A stretch of 64,000 nt of DNA from DASWZN01 sp036404435. Its GTDB lineage: Bacteria > Acidobacteriota > Terriglobia > Bryobacterales > Bryobacteraceae. The position numbers were made by a program, and so were the translations under genes. The stretch is from NCBI GenBank assembly GCA_036404435.1, contig DASWZN010000069.1, positions 42,195 to 106,194 of the forward strand, read 5' to 3'. Each line of letters starts with the position of its first letter. Positions within the stretch are counted from its first letter, which is position 1. Of this stretch, positions 16,704 to 25,768 are shown piece by piece. A model generated the notes under the pieces. It searched no databases, was not told the origin of the DNA, and saw only the letters and a list, made by a program, of their open reading frames with translations.

Positions 16704-17993
16704 TCACTCCACGGTCGAGGCCGATTCCCTGAGCCCGCCCGCCGTCACGTCGCCAATCCTCACCTCGATGATGCGATTCGGCGTGCGCGGAGTGGCCAGT
16801 TCCACCTTCAGGTAGTTGCCGCTCAGCGCCACGCATTCCTGCTCGAGCGTAACGACGGAGAGCGTCCGCCCCACCATCCGGAGCCGAAACTCCAGGTTCT
16901 TGGCGGCCGCCAGTTCCCGCAGCACACGGTTGCGTTCTTTGCGAATCGGCATCGGAACCTGGTCCGCCGCGGCCGCAGGCGTGCCCGGCCGCTCCGAATA
17001 CGTGAAGACGTGCAGGTAGGTGAACGGCAGGCGGGCGACGAACCCCCGGTTCTCCTCGAATTCCTCGTCCGTCTCGCCCGGAAACCCGGTCATTACATCG
17101 GCCCCGATGGCCGCCTCCGGCATCAGTGCTCGGGCTCTCAGGATGCGGTCTTCGTAGTGCCGCGGACGGTACTTCCGACGCATGCGCCGCAGCACGGAGT
17201 CCGACCCGGTCTGAAGCGGCGCATGCACGTGCCTGGCGATGCGCGGCGACGAGACCATCAGCCCCAGCAGGTCGTCCGACAGGTCCATCGGCTCGACCGA
17301 ACTGAGCCGCAGCCGCTCGACCCCGGTTTCGGCCAAAAGACGCCGCACAAGGTCGGCCAGCCGCTCTTTCCCGCTCAGATCGCGGCCCCATCGGCCCAGG
17401 TTGATCCCGCTGAGCACCACTTCCCGATACCGCTCCGCCAGATTGCGGACCTGCGCGACCACCCAATCGGGTTGCGCGCTCCGGCTGCGGCCCCGCACAG
17501 AGGGGATGATGCAGAACGAGCACCGGTTGCCGCAGCCGTCCTGGATCTTCAGATTCGGCCGCGTCCGGTCGCCGGCCGCGTCTTCGACCACGCCCGCCAG
17601 GAACTCCTGTTGGGCGAAGATGTCGCCCACGCGGATCTGGCCATGATACGGTGTCCCGCTCTCCGCCAGAACGATCTCGGAAATCTCGGTCCTGTGCGAG
17701 TTTCCGACTACCCACGTGACTCCGGGCAAAGCCGCCAGTTCCGCGGGCGCGCGCTGGGCGTAGCAGCCGGTTACGAGGATTCGTGCGGAGGGGTTCTCGC
17801 GCCGGACGCGGTTGATCGCGTGGCGCACGTCTTCGTCGGCGGCGGAAGTCACGGTGCATGTGTTTAGAATCACCACATTCGCGACTTCGCGGCCAGCCGG
17901 TTCGAGGCCCTTCCCTAGTAGGGACGACTCGATGGCGGCGCCATCGGCCTGCGTGGCGCGGCAGCCGAAGTTCTGAACGAAGAAGGTCCCCAC
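16704..17993 (-). CDS. mtaB: tRNA t6A37 methylthiotransferase (MtaB family)
   Basis: A 429-residue radical-SAM methylthiotransferase that converts t6A37 to ms2t6A37 in tRNAs decoding ANN codons. The N-terminal UPF0004 domain carries the auxiliary-cluster cysteines Cys11, Cys46 and Cys77. The radical-SAM motif CGNRCSFC has Cys154, Cys158 and Cys161. The C-terminus after VVTLEQE is TRAM-like. It starts with GTG at 17993, and a perfect TATAAT lies only 8 nt upstream, so the transcript may be leaderless. A truncated, frameshifted copy of its 3' end lies at 10345-10610. Confidence 0.92.
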   Translation of the reverse strand: MGTFFVQNFGCRATQADGAAIESSLLGKGLEPAGREVANVVILNTCTVTSAADEDVRHAINRVRRENPSARILVTGCYAQRAPAELAALPGVTWVVGNSHRTEISEIVLAESGTPYHGQIRVGDIFAQQEFLAGVVEDAAGDRTRPNLKIQDGCGNRCSFCIIPSVRGRSRSAQPDWVVAQVRNLAERYREVVLSGINLGRWGRDLSGKERLADLVRRLLAETGVERLRLSSVEPMDLSDDLLGLMVSSPRIARHVHAPLQTGSDSVLRRMRRKYRPRHYEDRILRARALMPEAAIGADVMTGFPGETDEEFEENRGFVARLPFTYLHVFTYSERPGTPAAAADQVPMPIRKERNRVLRELAAAKNLEFRLRMVGRTLSVVTLEQECVALSGNYLKVELATPRTPNRIIEVRIGDVTAGGLRESASTVE

Positions 17994-18001
17994 TGGCTCA
18001 A

Positions 18002-18007
18002 ATTATA
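18002..18007 (-). promoter_or_regulatory. -10 element of mtaB
   Basis: A perfect TATAAT on the minus strand, 8 nt before the GTG start of mtaB. A -35 is not clear. The spacing predicts a leaderless or near-leaderless mRNA. Confidence 0.45.
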
Positions 18008-18032
18008 CCGGGAGCAGTCGAAGAAACCTTGC

Positions 18033-18054
18033 CCACCCCCATTGGGGGGGGTGG
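18033..18054. repeat. G/C-run hairpin between mtaB and the PEP-CTERM gene
   Basis: CCACCCCC (18033-18040) pairs with GGGGGTGG (18047-18054). There is no T-run, so it is not a standard terminator. It lies in the divergent spacer. Confidence 0.4.
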
Positions 18055-18114
18055 CGATGCGCCAGCAACGTCAGTACCAGGACCAATAAATACGAGGAAT
18101 CGAGCGGAAATGGA

Positions 18115-18144
18115 TTGACTTGAGGCCATCGATTCGGCTAGCAT
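18115..18144 (+). promoter_or_regulatory. Sigma-70-like promoter of the PEP-CTERM gene
   Basis: TTGACT (18115-18120), an 18-nt spacer, then TAGCAT (18139-18144); the gene starts at 18165. Confidence 0.5.
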
Positions 18145-18164
18145 TGTCCTGACAGAGGCTCACT

Positions 18165-18938
18165 ATGCATATGTTCACCTTCGCAAGACCGGTAGTTCTG
18201 TTCCTCTCGGTGGCGGCACTCCTGTTGATGACTGTCGCTGTGCATGCGGACACGATAACGATAGCCAATACAGGTACGCCCGGAACACCAACAACTACGG
18301 ACGCGAACTACCTCGCCCTCGACGCAGGGACGACTCTATTGTCCAATCCCGGTGTGCTGGTGCTTGGCGGGAGCGTCGGGAACGCCCTCCTCATTCCTAC
18401 GATCGACCAACCGCCCACTTGGAACCCCGGATCCTGGATCGGACCGACTGATCAGCCGGTTGCTACGCTCCCCGGCCCGGCAGGCCACTACTTCGTCTAC
18501 CAGGTGTCCTTCACCATCTCAGGGGCCGACTCGCTGTCGACGGTCCTGATCTCGGGCGACTTTTCTTCGGATAACTGCATGGCCGTCATTGGCATCAACG
18601 GCAACGGCGTCGCCCCCGGCGGGGGCAGTGCTTTCCCGACGAGTGCCTGCGCTGGGTCGGCCCACGCATTTGAAATTGGCGATACCGGCACGACTTTGTC
18701 CCCTCCGGCTGGCACCTACTGGGCTACCGCCGCGTTCACAACGGGGACCAACACCCTTCAGTTCGAGGTCTTCAATAATACTGGTGCGCCCAATCCCACC
18801 GGGCTGCTCACCCTTGATATGACAGGGTCGGCTAGCGCGGCGGGTACCACACCGGAGCCTTCGACTGCGGGTCTGCTGATCGCCGGAATCGCCGCCGTGG
18901 CGTGGCTGCGTCGGCGGAGCCTCCGTCCTTCGGCCTAA
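18165..18938 (+). CDS. PEP-CTERM sorting-domain protein
   Basis: A 257-residue exported protein. It has an N-terminal signal peptide (VLFLSVAALLLMTVAVHA, cleavage near residue 28) and a beta-rich, Gly/Thr/Ser-rich body. The C-terminal PEP-CTERM tail is PEPSTAGLLIAGIAAVAWLRRR: the PEP motif, a transmembrane helix and arginines. Such proteins are expected to be processed by an exosortase and released or attached at the surface, often with exopolysaccharide. No exosortase gene is in the window. A strong terminator follows. Confidence 0.88.
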   Translation: MHMFTFARPVVLFLSVAALLLMTVAVHADTITIANTGTPGTPTTTDANYLALDAGTTLLSNPGVLVLGGSVGNALLIPTIDQPPTWNPGSWIGPTDQPVATLPGPAGHYFVYQVSFTISGADSLSTVLISGDFSSDNCMAVIGINGNGVAPGGGSAFPTSACAGSAHAFEIGDTGTTLSPPAGTYWATAAFTTGTNTLQFEVFNNTGAPNPTGLLTLDMTGSASAAGTTPEPSTAGLLIAGIAAVAWLRRRSLRPSA

Positions 18939-18961
18939 CCGGTCTTTGATTGCTGTGCGTT

Positions 18962-19000
18962 ACTTCGGCCCGCGCCGCTGGCGCGGGCCGAAGTGTTTTT
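18962..19000 (+). terminator. Rho-independent terminator after the PEP-CTERM gene
   Basis: A perfect 15-bp stem (ACTTCGGCCCGCGCC at 18962-18976 with its complement at 18980-18994) and a 3-nt loop, followed by GTTTTT. Confidence 0.9.
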
Positions 19001-19164
19001 AGCCTCGGACTCCGCCACCGCTCGGAGATGCCATCGGGCGCGCTTCGAAAACCGGTCGCGCACCGCGCCATCCGGCTCAGCCCAACTCCAGCCATCTCGC
19101 GCGTCGCGGCCGGTTCGCGGTACGATAAGTAATGTGGAACGCGGCTGCCAGCCCGTTTTCAGGC

Positions 19165-19193
19165 TTGACAGTCCGCTTGCGATCCCCGACAAT
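19165..19193 (+). promoter_or_regulatory. Promoter of the penicillin-binding protein gene
   Basis: Perfect -35 TTGACA (19165-19170), 17-nt spacer, and GACAAT (19188-19193, four of six to consensus). The start codon is at 19241. Confidence 0.6.
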
Positions 19194-19240
19194 CGAAGTT
19201 GACCTTGCCTGGAACATTAGGCCATGTTAATGTTTTGAGA

Positions 19241-20407
19241 ATGCGCCAACAGATTGTCCGCTGTATCTTTCACTTGGTAGTTTCCCTGCTCGTCGTCGCC
19301 GGGATTTCCTTCGCCACTGTTGCTCCCGTGAAGCACCACCGGCGCAAGCCCTCGCACGCGCTGGCCGCCGCGAGCAAGGCCTCAACCAGCGCGACCAAGG
19401 CCAGCATCACCACACGGGTGCGCCGCGGGCGGGCCGTAGCGCGCCATAGCCCCTGGGGGGCGCCCACTTATGCCGACTCGACCGCGGGCGACCGCGTCGA
19501 TGGGGAAGACCTGGCCGTGCGCCGCGCGGCGGTCGAGGCGTTGGGGCCTTACAACGGCACCGTCCTGGCCGTGGATGCGAACACCGGCCGCATTCTGACG
19601 ATGGTGAACCAGAAGCTGGCGCTGGCGGGTGGATTCCAGCCCTGCTCCACCGTCAAGATTGCGGTCGCCCTGGCCGCGCTGAGCGAAGGCGTTATCGACC
19701 GCGTCACTCCCGTTCACCTTTATGGCCGTACGCGCATGGACCTCACCCAGGCGCTGGCGCATTCGAACAACTTTTACTTCGCCAATCTGGGCATCAAGCT
19801 GGGGTATGAGCGCTGGGCCTATTACGCCCGGCTGTTCGGGTTGGGCGAGAAGGCCGGTTTGGACATACCTGGCGAGGAGCCCGGTTTCTTCGCTTCCGAG
19901 CCCCCCTCCAGCGGCATGGGGATGATGACCAGCTTCGGCGACGGCATCCGCCAGACTCCGCTCGAGCTGGCGGCACTGCTGGCGGCGGTGGACAATGGCG
20001 GAACGCTCTACTACCTGCAATACCCGCAGAACGCCAAGGACACCGAGCAGTTTGTGCCGCGCGTAAAACGTCACCTCGATATCGCTCAGTTCATTCCGCA
20101 GCTCAAGCCCGGTATGGAGGGCGCCGTCGAATTCGGCACCGCGCGCCGTGCCGTGTACGATTCGGAAGCGCCCGTTTGCGGCAAGACCGGGACCTGCACG
20201 GGCGGAACGGCGCACCTGGGCTGGTTCGGCTCGTTCAACGACTTCGGCCAGAACCGCATCGTCACCGTGGTCTTGCTGACCGGCGCCCGCGGCGTGAGCG
20301 GCCCCATGGCCTCCCAAATCGCCGGCGCCTTCTACCGCAAGCTGGCGCAGGAAGGCTACCTCGGCCACAAGACTGTTTTCTCGCCAGCGGTGCTCATCCC
20401 GCGGTAA
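19241..20407 (+). CDS. Penicillin-binding transpeptidase domain protein
   Basis: A 388-residue protein with an N-terminal membrane anchor (about residues 9-27), a basic Ala/Lys/Arg-rich linker, and a transpeptidase domain. The active-site triad is in order: STVK (Ser136, Lys139), SNN (Ser175) and KTGT (Lys315). It lacks the dimerisation and pedestal domains of full class B PBPs, so it is a short PBP or class D beta-lactamase-like protein acting on peptidoglycan in the periplasm. The ATG at 19241 is preferred over 19199 because it places the basic residues directly before the anchor. Confidence 0.86.
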   Translation: MRQQIVRCIFHLVVSLLVVAGISFATVAPVKHHRRKPSHALAAASKASTSATKASITTRVRRGRAVARHSPWGAPTYADSTAGDRVDGEDLAVRRAAVEALGPYNGTVLAVDANTGRILTMVNQKLALAGGFQPCSTVKIAVALAALSEGVIDRVTPVHLYGRTRMDLTQALAHSNNFYFANLGIKLGYERWAYYARLFGLGEKAGLDIPGEEPGFFASEPPSSGMGMMTSFGDGIRQTPLELAALLAAVDNGGTLYYLQYPQNAKDTEQFVPRVKRHLDIAQFIPQLKPGMEGAVEFGTARRAVYDSEAPVCGKTGTCTGGTAHLGWFGSFNDFGQNRIVTVVLLTGARGVSGPMASQIAGAFYRKLAQEGYLGHKTVFSPAVLIPR

Positions 20408-20419
20408 AGGAGCCCTCCT

Positions 20420-20443
20420 GTGGCGCGCTCAGCGTGCCGCCAC
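20420..20443 (+). terminator. Possible hairpin after the PBP gene
   Basis: GTGGCG (20420-20425) pairs with CGCCAC (20438-20443), with inner CGC/GCG pairing. No T-run follows, so termination is uncertain. Confidence 0.25.
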
Positions 20444-20530
20444 GTCTTCAGCCCGCTCGCGAGTTGCGCCATCCCCGAACAACTTCGGCGAGGGGAAATG
20501 GTACATTGAATCATGTTCAGGAGGGCGTGC

Positions 20531-23500
20531 ATGCGGGCCTTTCCTTCCCTGTTCGCGGTTCTGCTGGGGCTCAGTTCCGCGCTAGCCGGCTCCGAGAGAG
20601 TGCAGGACGCGCTCCGTTCCGCGCAGGAACTGGAACAGAAGGGCGACGCGCTCGGTGCGCGCACGCTGCTCCAGCAGGCCGCCCGGAGCTCGAACGACGA
20701 TGCCGCGGCCGTCCTCGCTTACGCCGACTTCCTTGCCGCCCATCACGATCCCGACGCCCGCGAGGAGTACTCCAGGGCGCTGGCGGCGCTGGCGCCCGCG
20801 CAGACGGAGGAGCGGCAGAAGGTCGCGCGCCAACTGGTGCTGTTGGATCTGATTGCGGGCGACCGCGGAGCCGCCGGCAGCCATCTCGAAGCCTATCGCG
20901 CCGCGGGTGGAAAAGAATGGCCCGGCGGCCTTCCCGCCGAGCCGCCTGCCGAACCTCTCCAGACCATCGAGATTCCCGGTCCGCTGCGCTCCTTTTCGCG
21001 CATGGCGGCGCTCGCTCCCGACCTGCCCGCAGACGAGTTGCTGCCCGCGCTTGCCAGGAACGTAGTGACCGGCGGGTACCAGGCCAGCGGCGAGGTCCTG
21101 GAGCCCACCGAGTACCTCAAGCTGGTCACGCGCTATCTGTCGCAGGCGCGCGAGCTGGCCCACATCGCCGGCGGCAAGAAAACCATCCGCATCGAGGCCT
21201 GCGATTCGGCCGAAGCGGGCGAGCTGTTGCGCGTTCTCGGCTACCGCATGCGCGGAGGCTGCGGAAGCGACGTCGTGCTCGAGACCGTCAACGCCAGCCG
21301 CGCCTTCGTGACCATCGATTCCGGGTTCCCCATCGCGGAGCTCGAACAGGCGCTGCGAACCAATCGGACGTTCGAGTACGCCTACGCTCCCACCCCCGTC
21401 CCGGTTCTTTACGGCGGCGGCTATTGGGTCCCCCCGACCGCAAAGCAGGGCGGCGAGTTCATCGACGTCTTTCTGGGCGATCCCATCCTGTGCAGGACCT
21501 ACCTCGGCCTGGCGAAACTGGACCGCGAGACTGCGGACGCCCTGCGGCAGGCCTCGTCCATCGACCGGCTCAAAGCCTTCGCGCACGTCCTGGACTTCTT
21601 CGGCGGGATGTTCGAGGTTCGCGGCGGAAAGGCGGTGACGCCCGGCGGGGCGCGTACCGAGCCCATCTGGGCCGAACTCGCCGGCGTTCCTCCCGCCCAG
21701 GGCGGCGCGTTCTTCCTGAAGCTCATCTCCAAGGACGACGGTTGGATGGCCAGCTACTTCGATGCGCTAGCGCGGATCGCCGGCCCAGTCCAGGACTACC
21801 TCACCGAGCCCCAGCGCCTGAAGCGGTTCTACTTGGCGATCCGCGGGCGCGTGACCAGCCCCGGCCCCGCACGCCCGGTGTTCCGCGCCAACACCGACAT
21901 GCTGCTGCTTACGGCCAGGCTGCGCCTCGAAGCGGATGGACAGCCGCACATTCCGGGCGGTCTCGAGGTCTGGAAGAACCTGTTCGCCGGTCGCGTGTTC
22001 GCCAACCTCGACGCCCGGCTCGCGCACGCCGCTCCCGGCTGGAAATCGCCGGACGACCTCATGGAAGCCCTGTTCGCTCTTTGCCGCAAGTCCGTCGACA
22101 ACGAGCCGCTCGCGGTCTTCATGGATTTGAGCGACCTGGATCGCGTGCGCTTCAAGCCGCTGGAGCCCGCCACCGCCCAGCGGCTCGCCACCGACTACCA
22201 CACTTACGGCTCGCAGTATGCTCTCTTCAGCGAGGCGCCCGAGGTCGGTGACCACGCCATCCTGCAATATCTGGACACGGCTCGCACCCTGAACCGCGGC
22301 GGCGACTCGCAACTGCACGTGGATCTGGCCGCTAGCATGCAGGCCCTGGCAGGGTTGTGGCAGATCTTCTGCCGGCAGGGCTTCATCGCGCCCGGCGCGG
22401 CCGACGCGACCCTGGCCGGCATCGTCGCCCCGTTCGCGCAGGTGCACGGCGATCGCGATCTGTTCGACGCGGCGCGCGCGGGAGTCAGCCTGCTGCTCAA
22501 GGCCACCGGGGCGCCCGAAGGAGCCTCACCCCAGGACTGGATCCTCGGCCTGCTCGCGGGCGCCCAGACCACCAGCGATTCCGAGACGCAGGCCCGCGTG
22601 ATCCAGGACATGGTTCGCATCCTGGAGGCCCAGAAGCTGGCGTCACTGGACAATCTGTTCGGCCTGGCCGACAATCTCGACGCCACGGCCCGCGGCGAGA
22701 AGCTGAATGCTGTGCTCGTCGGCCGCCTGGCCGCGCGCATCGCCGAGATCCAACCGCCCTGGAGCAGCTTCACGGTACAGGAGAAGGGCTCCATGTCCCT
22801 GGGCTACGCGGTGGAGCGCCACATCGAGATCGAGCACCGCCTGAACCTCAAGTCCGCTATCGACCGCGCCCAGGGAGACGCGGAACGCTTGCACGACCTG
22901 CGGGGCTCGCTGGCCCCCTTTCTCCGCGACACTCTGGTGGGGCTGAACTACGTCGATTATGCGCCGCCCGGCGCCCAGGTTCTGCTGACCAACCCGGCCT
23001 TCGTCCGCGGCCACGATTTCGCCGGCACCCCCGGACGGTCGCTGTTGTGGCAGGCCACCTGGGTGGCCTCGGGCGGCTGGCCGACGAACTCCGGCGGACG
23101 GCTGACTGGTTCGCTCGTCGGGCTGCCTTACGCGCTCGCGGTGGCGGAGGAGAACTTCCTGGTTCCGGTGCGCGAGCAGGCGCTCATCTGGGGCGATCTG
23201 GCGCCGCAGTTGCTCCAGAGCGCGAAAATCCCGCGCTGGTGGAACGTCGCGCCGGCCGAGCTGCACTGGGTGGCGCTGCATCTGCGCTATGCCGAGTCGC
23301 TGGTAGCGGAGTCCGTGCTCGATCCGGCCCTGCGCCGGCAGCTCATCGGGGTTCTTGAGCAGCAGGCCGCGCCGGGCCGCGCGCGCAAGGTAGCGGAGTT
23401 GGTGGAACGCGGAGAGGTGGGGGCGGCGCTCGACAACATCACGCCCTGCGAGTTGTTCGTGATCGCACGCCGCATGGCCACTAGCGGTCACGGCGCGCGC

Positions 23501-23914
23501 GCGGTCGCCGCCGACATCGGCCGCATGGAGCGCGAGGCGCCCGGCCGCATCAACTACGAGCAGGTCTCCCGCGCGTTTGGCACTCCCAAGCCCACGCTCA
23601 CCGGCTCCTATCGGCCCGAGCTGCTCTACATGAGGACTTTTCCTGCGCTGATGGGTTACTCCAGCCGTATCCTGGCCGAGAGCTGGGAATCGACCATCCT
23701 GTACTGGGCCGCACTGGCCGACGAGGTCCACGCTCCCCCATCCCAGCTCAACGTGCTCATTCCCGAGTGGACCCGGCAGACGATCGAGCAGATTTTCGCC
23801 ACTCACCTGGAAGACTGGCCGGCGCTGCTCCGTTCGCTCCGGCACGTGGGCGAGGACGTCCGCGCCAAGGCGCGGCTGCGCACGGATACCGAGCAGAAGG
23901 CCTCGCTCGAATGA
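20531..23914 (+). CDS. Large exported protein of unknown function
   Basis: A 1127-residue protein with a signal peptide (RAFPSLFAVLLGLSSALA). The ATG at 20531 follows AGGAGG at 6 nt and is preferred over the ATG at 20513. The first 150 residues are helical and Ala/Glu-rich (VQDALRSAQELEQKGDALGA), reminiscent of TPR-like repeats. The rest is soluble and lacks recognised catalytic motifs. It is followed after 22 nt by a VWFA-domain protein, so the two are probably co-expressed and may work together outside the membrane. It resembles large acidobacterial hypothetical proteins; nothing more can be claimed. Confidence 0.75.
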   Translation: MRAFPSLFAVLLGLSSALAGSERVQDALRSAQELEQKGDALGARTLLQQAARSSNDDAAAVLAYADFLAAHHDPDAREEYSRALAALAPAQTEERQKVARQLVLLDLIAGDRGAAGSHLEAYRAAGGKEWPGGLPAEPPAEPLQTIEIPGPLRSFSRMAALAPDLPADELLPALARNVVTGGYQASGEVLEPTEYLKLVTRYLSQARELAHIAGGKKTIRIEACDSAEAGELLRVLGYRMRGGCGSDVVLETVNASRAFVTIDSGFPIAELEQALRTNRTFEYAYAPTPVPVLYGGGYWVPPTAKQGGEFIDVFLGDPILCRTYLGLAKLDRETADALRQASSIDRLKAFAHVLDFFGGMFEVRGGKAVTPGGARTEPIWAELAGVPPAQGGAFFLKLISKDDGWMASYFDALARIAGPVQDYLTEPQRLKRFYLAIRGRVTSPGPARPVFRANTDMLLLTARLRLEADGQPHIPGGLEVWKNLFAGRVFANLDARLAHAAPGWKSPDDLMEALFALCRKSVDNEPLAVFMDLSDLDRVRFKPLEPATAQRLATDYHTYGSQYALFSEAPEVGDHAILQYLDTARTLNRGGDSQLHVDLAASMQALAGLWQIFCRQGFIAPGAADATLAGIVAPFAQVHGDRDLFDAARAGVSLLLKATGAPEGASPQDWILGLLAGAQTTSDSETQARVIQDMVRILEAQKLASLDNLFGLADNLDATARGEKLNAVLVGRLAARIAEIQPPWSSFTVQEKGSMSLGYAVERHIEIEHRLNLKSAIDRAQGDAERLHDLRGSLAPFLRDTLVGLNYVDYAPPGAQVLLTNPAFVRGHDFAGTPGRSLLWQATWVASGGWPTNSGGRLTGSLVGLPYALAVAEENFLVPVREQALIWGDLAPQLLQSAKIPRWWNVAPAELHWVALHLRYAESLVAESVLDPALRRQLIGVLEQQAAPGRARKVAELVERGEVGAALDNITPCELFVIARRMATSGHGARAVAADIGRMEREAPGRINYEQVSRAFGTPKPTLTGSYRPELLYMRTFPALMGYSSRILAESWESTILYWAALADEVHAPPSQLNVLIPEWTRQTIEQIFATHLEDWPALLRSLRHVGEDVRAKARLRTDTEQKASLE

Positions 23915-23936
23915 TCGAGGCGTCAGGGAGGAGATC

Positions 23937-24935
23937 GTGAACCGAGGCGCGATAGCGGCACTGCCGGCGGCGGCGAGCCTGCTGGCCGTCATTCTCGGCG
24001 CCCAGGAGAAACCGGGAACCGTGTTCCGCGTGAAGGTGGACATGGTGGTGCTCAGCTTCACCGTCACCGACAGCAAGGGCCGGTACATTAACGGGCTCAA
24101 GCCGGGGGACTTCCGCATCTTCGAGGACGGGCTCCCGCAGAAGATGGCCACCTTCACCGAGGGCAGCAAGCCCGCCCTGCAGGTGATGGAGGACGGCAGT
24201 ACCCGGCCCATGCTGGCCGCGGAAAAGGCGGCCGGCGCCGAAGAGGCCGACGCGCGCGTCAACCCTTACGCGGGCACCAACGTCTTCGTGCTGTTCGATA
24301 CCAGCAACTACATGTACCGAGGGTTCGTCTATGCCTCCGACGCCATCGCCGATTTCGTACGCGGCCTGGACCGCGCCGATTCCGTGGCGGTCTACACTTT
24401 CAGCCGCAACCTGAACCGCGCCGCCCCCATCACCCGCGACCGCAGCGAGGCCGTCGTCGGCCTGCGCCGGGCCACGGCCGGAGACGATTCCGCGCTCTAT
24501 AACTCGCTGCTGCTCACCCTGCGCGACGCGGCCAAAATCCCCGGCCGCAAAGTCGTCATCGTGTTCTCCAACGGGCCGGACAATGCCAGCATGGTGGCGC
24601 CCGACGATGTGCGCGCCGTGGCCGAAGACGAGGGCATCCCCATCTACGTCATCTCCACCAGCGAGGTGAACAAGGACTCCATCTCGGCCACCGTGTTTCA
24701 CCGCATCGCGCAGCATACCGGCGGCCAGGCCTATTTCGCCCGGACCTGGCAGAAGCAGGTGGAGGCTTTCGAATCCGTGCGCGAGGCGCTCGGCAATTCT
24801 TACGGCATCACCTACTACCCCGCGCCCAATCCCAACGAGGGTTTTCGCAAGATCAGCATTGAAATCCCTTCCGACGTCGGCCATAAGTACCGCATCCGCG
24901 CCCGCCCCGGCTACCGGCCGCGCGGCGGCTTCTGA
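23937..24935 (+). CDS. VWFA-related Acidobacterial domain protein 1
   Basis: A 332-residue exported protein starting with GTG at 23937, preceded by GGAGGAG. After a signal-like segment it has the typical N-terminal module VDMVVLSFTVTDSKG...GLKPGDFRIFEDG. The von Willebrand A-like domain begins at VFVLFDTSNYMYRG (about residue 118) and includes VVIVFSNGPDN. This two-part layout corresponds to the 'VWFA-related Acidobacterial domain' family, of unknown function. It is likely periplasmic or surface-exposed and co-transcribed with the 1127-residue protein upstream. Confidence 0.85.
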   Translation: MNRGAIAALPAAASLLAVILGAQEKPGTVFRVKVDMVVLSFTVTDSKGRYINGLKPGDFRIFEDGLPQKMATFTEGSKPALQVMEDGSTRPMLAAEKAAGAEEADARVNPYAGTNVFVLFDTSNYMYRGFVYASDAIADFVRGLDRADSVAVYTFSRNLNRAAPITRDRSEAVVGLRRATAGDDSALYNSLLLTLRDAAKIPGRKVVIVFSNGPDNASMVAPDDVRAVAEDEGIPIYVISTSEVNKDSISATVFHRIAQHTGGQAYFARTWQKQVEAFESVREALGNSYGITYYPAPNPNEGFRKISIEIPSDVGHKYRIRARPGYRPRGGF

Positions 24936-24967
24936 AGACCGCGTGGCGCAAGCCTCCTAGCGTAGTA

Positions 24968-25765
24968 TCAATGCTTTGCAGCGCACGGCTTCACCGCAAC
25001 CCACTGCCCCGGATTGACCGGCACGCCGTTCGCGTAGAGCGACCAGTGCAGGTGCGGCGCGTTCGATCGCCCCGTCGATCCCGAGTACCCGATCACGTCG
25101 CCTTTGTGGACCACCGTCCCCTCCGCCACCGCGAACTTTGAAAGGTGCAGGTACATGGACTCCAGGCCCTGCCCGTGGTCGATGGCCACCGTGCCGCCGT
25201 GGATGTTGTACGTCCGCACCAGCTTCACCACGCCGTCCGCGACCGCTCGCACCGGCCTACCCGCCGGCGTCCGCTGATCGATCCCGCCGTGATAGTGGCC
25301 CGTCGGCTGCCCGTTCGTAAGCCGCTTCACGCCGAAGGGCGAGGTCATGCATCCCGGAACCGGCAGACCGAGCGGCTCCTGCCAGCGCCTGGTTTCGGTG
25401 ACGGCCGCGAGGAACGCATCCACCGTGTCCATCTCCCCCGGGGACGGTTTGAGCTCCGCCGTCGCCTTCTCCAGCACCACGTTCTGGGTGGGGAAGCGCG
25501 CGTCACGCACCGTCACCGTCTCGCTGGAGAGCACCTTGCCGTCGCTCGCCAGCAGGTCAAGCGCGTACTTGCCCGGCGTCTTCTGGGCGGGCACGGGCAT
25601 CAGCCCCAGCCGCCCGCCCTCCGGCTGGACGAACAGGCGCACGGTCCGGCCGTCCATGCGCGCCTCGACCGCGGGGCCCGGCGTGCGCACCCGGATCGCG
25701 TCGCCCTGGCGGACCGCCGTCTGGCCCCATGCCGCCGCCGCCGCCAGCACCAAGAGCCAGCGCAT
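24968..25765 (-). CDS. M23-family (LytM-type) metallopeptidase
   Basis: A 265-residue exported protein with signal peptide WLLVLAAAAAWGQTA, an N-terminal beta-rich region, and a C-terminal peptidase M23 domain (about residues 135-260). Zinc ligands are in HYHGGID and HLHW. Family members are peptidoglycan endopeptidases, or EnvC/NlpD-like activators when degenerate; here both zinc motifs are present. Its start lies only 3 nt after the ribonuclease stop, so the two form an operon. Confidence 0.9.
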   Translation of the reverse strand: MRWLLVLAAAAAWGQTAVRQGDAIRVRTPGPAVEARMDGRTVRLFVQPEGGRLGLMPVPAQKTPGKYALDLLASDGKVLSSETVTVRDARFPTQNVVLEKATAELKPSPGEMDTVDAFLAAVTETRRWQEPLGLPVPGCMTSPFGVKRLTNGQPTGHYHGGIDQRTPAGRPVRAVADGVVKLVRTYNIHGGTVAIDHGQGLESMYLHLSKFAVAEGTVVHKGDVIGYSGSTGRSNAPHLHWSLYANGVPVNPGQWVAVKPCAAKH

Positions 25766-25768
25766 CGT

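Noticed and set aside
20420..20443. Certain terminator after the PBP gene
   Set aside because: The hairpin has no T-run, so it is listed only as possible.
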